From contig CAIWKU010000391.1 of NCBI GenBank assembly GCA_903913355.1, positions 1-7,255 of the forward strand: a stretch of DNA of 7,255 nucleotides, in the 5' to 3' direction. Under the pieces are notes generated by a model. The model saw only the letters and a list, made by a program, of their open reading frames with translations, searched no databases and was not told the DNA's origin. A program made the translations under genes and the position numbers. Position 1 is the first letter of the stretch, and every line of letters starts with the position of its first letter. Source of the DNA: an uncultured Bacteroidota bacterium. GTDB lineage: Bacteria; Bacteroidota; Bacteroidia; Chitinophagales; Chitinophagaceae. Positions 7,226 through 7,255 of the stretch are shown in pieces.

Positions 7226-7255
7226 TTGAGTCTTATCCTGTATGCAAATGGTTTA
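7226..7255 (+). other. Right edge, downstream of xylA
   Basis: Thirty bases follow the xylA stop. There is no terminator hairpin. An ATG at 7242 could begin another gene of the operon, such as a sugar transporter, but only four codons are visible, so this is a guess. Confidence 0.2.

Overview
The window looks like a piece of a Bacteroidota chromosome, possibly a Chitinophagaceae- or Sphingobacteriia-type genome. The placement is inferred from moderately AT-rich DNA, little Shine-Dalgarno sequence before starts, and a xylose isomerase and arabinofuranosidase that resemble Bacteroidota enzymes as I remember them. No 16S or other marker gene is present to confirm it.

The layout is two divergent gene sets for plant pentose use. 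On the minus strand, reading leftward from about 3989, are a LacI-family regulator, a secreted GH51 alpha-L-arabinofuranosidase, and an IlvD/Edd-family sugar-acid dehydratase that runs off the left edge. On the plus strand, from 4388, are xylulokinase (xylB) and then xylose isomerase (xylA). About 400 bases of non-coding DNA lie between the two sets. This region carries two nearly identical 16-bp operator-like palindromes with a central CG (TTGCAATCGGTTGCAA and a copy differing at one base). One touches the lacI start and the other lies 150 bp further out, so the regulator probably controls itself and its neighbours.

The proposed working model is as follows. GH51 frees L-arabinose from arabinan or arabinoxylan outside the cytoplasm. 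XylA and XylB convert D-xylose to D-xylulose and then D-xylulose-5-phosphate for the pentose phosphate pathway. The dehydratase would act on an aldonic acid such as L-arabonate or D-xylonate, a non-phosphorylating route. The locus therefore seems to mix an isomerase pathway with at least one enzyme of an oxidative pathway.

The oddest feature is in xylA. The reading frame is full length (442 codons plus stop) and keeps every catalytic and metal-binding residue I could place, but two TGA codons eight codons apart replace the two conserved glycines of the LGGENYVFWGGREG segment. There is no frameshift and no other decay. Recent nonsense mutations or sequencing errors in a G-rich stretch are the most likely explanations. 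A genome-wide reassignment of TGA to glycine is not supported by the other genes. I found no mobile element, CRISPR array, RNA gene or clearly new system.
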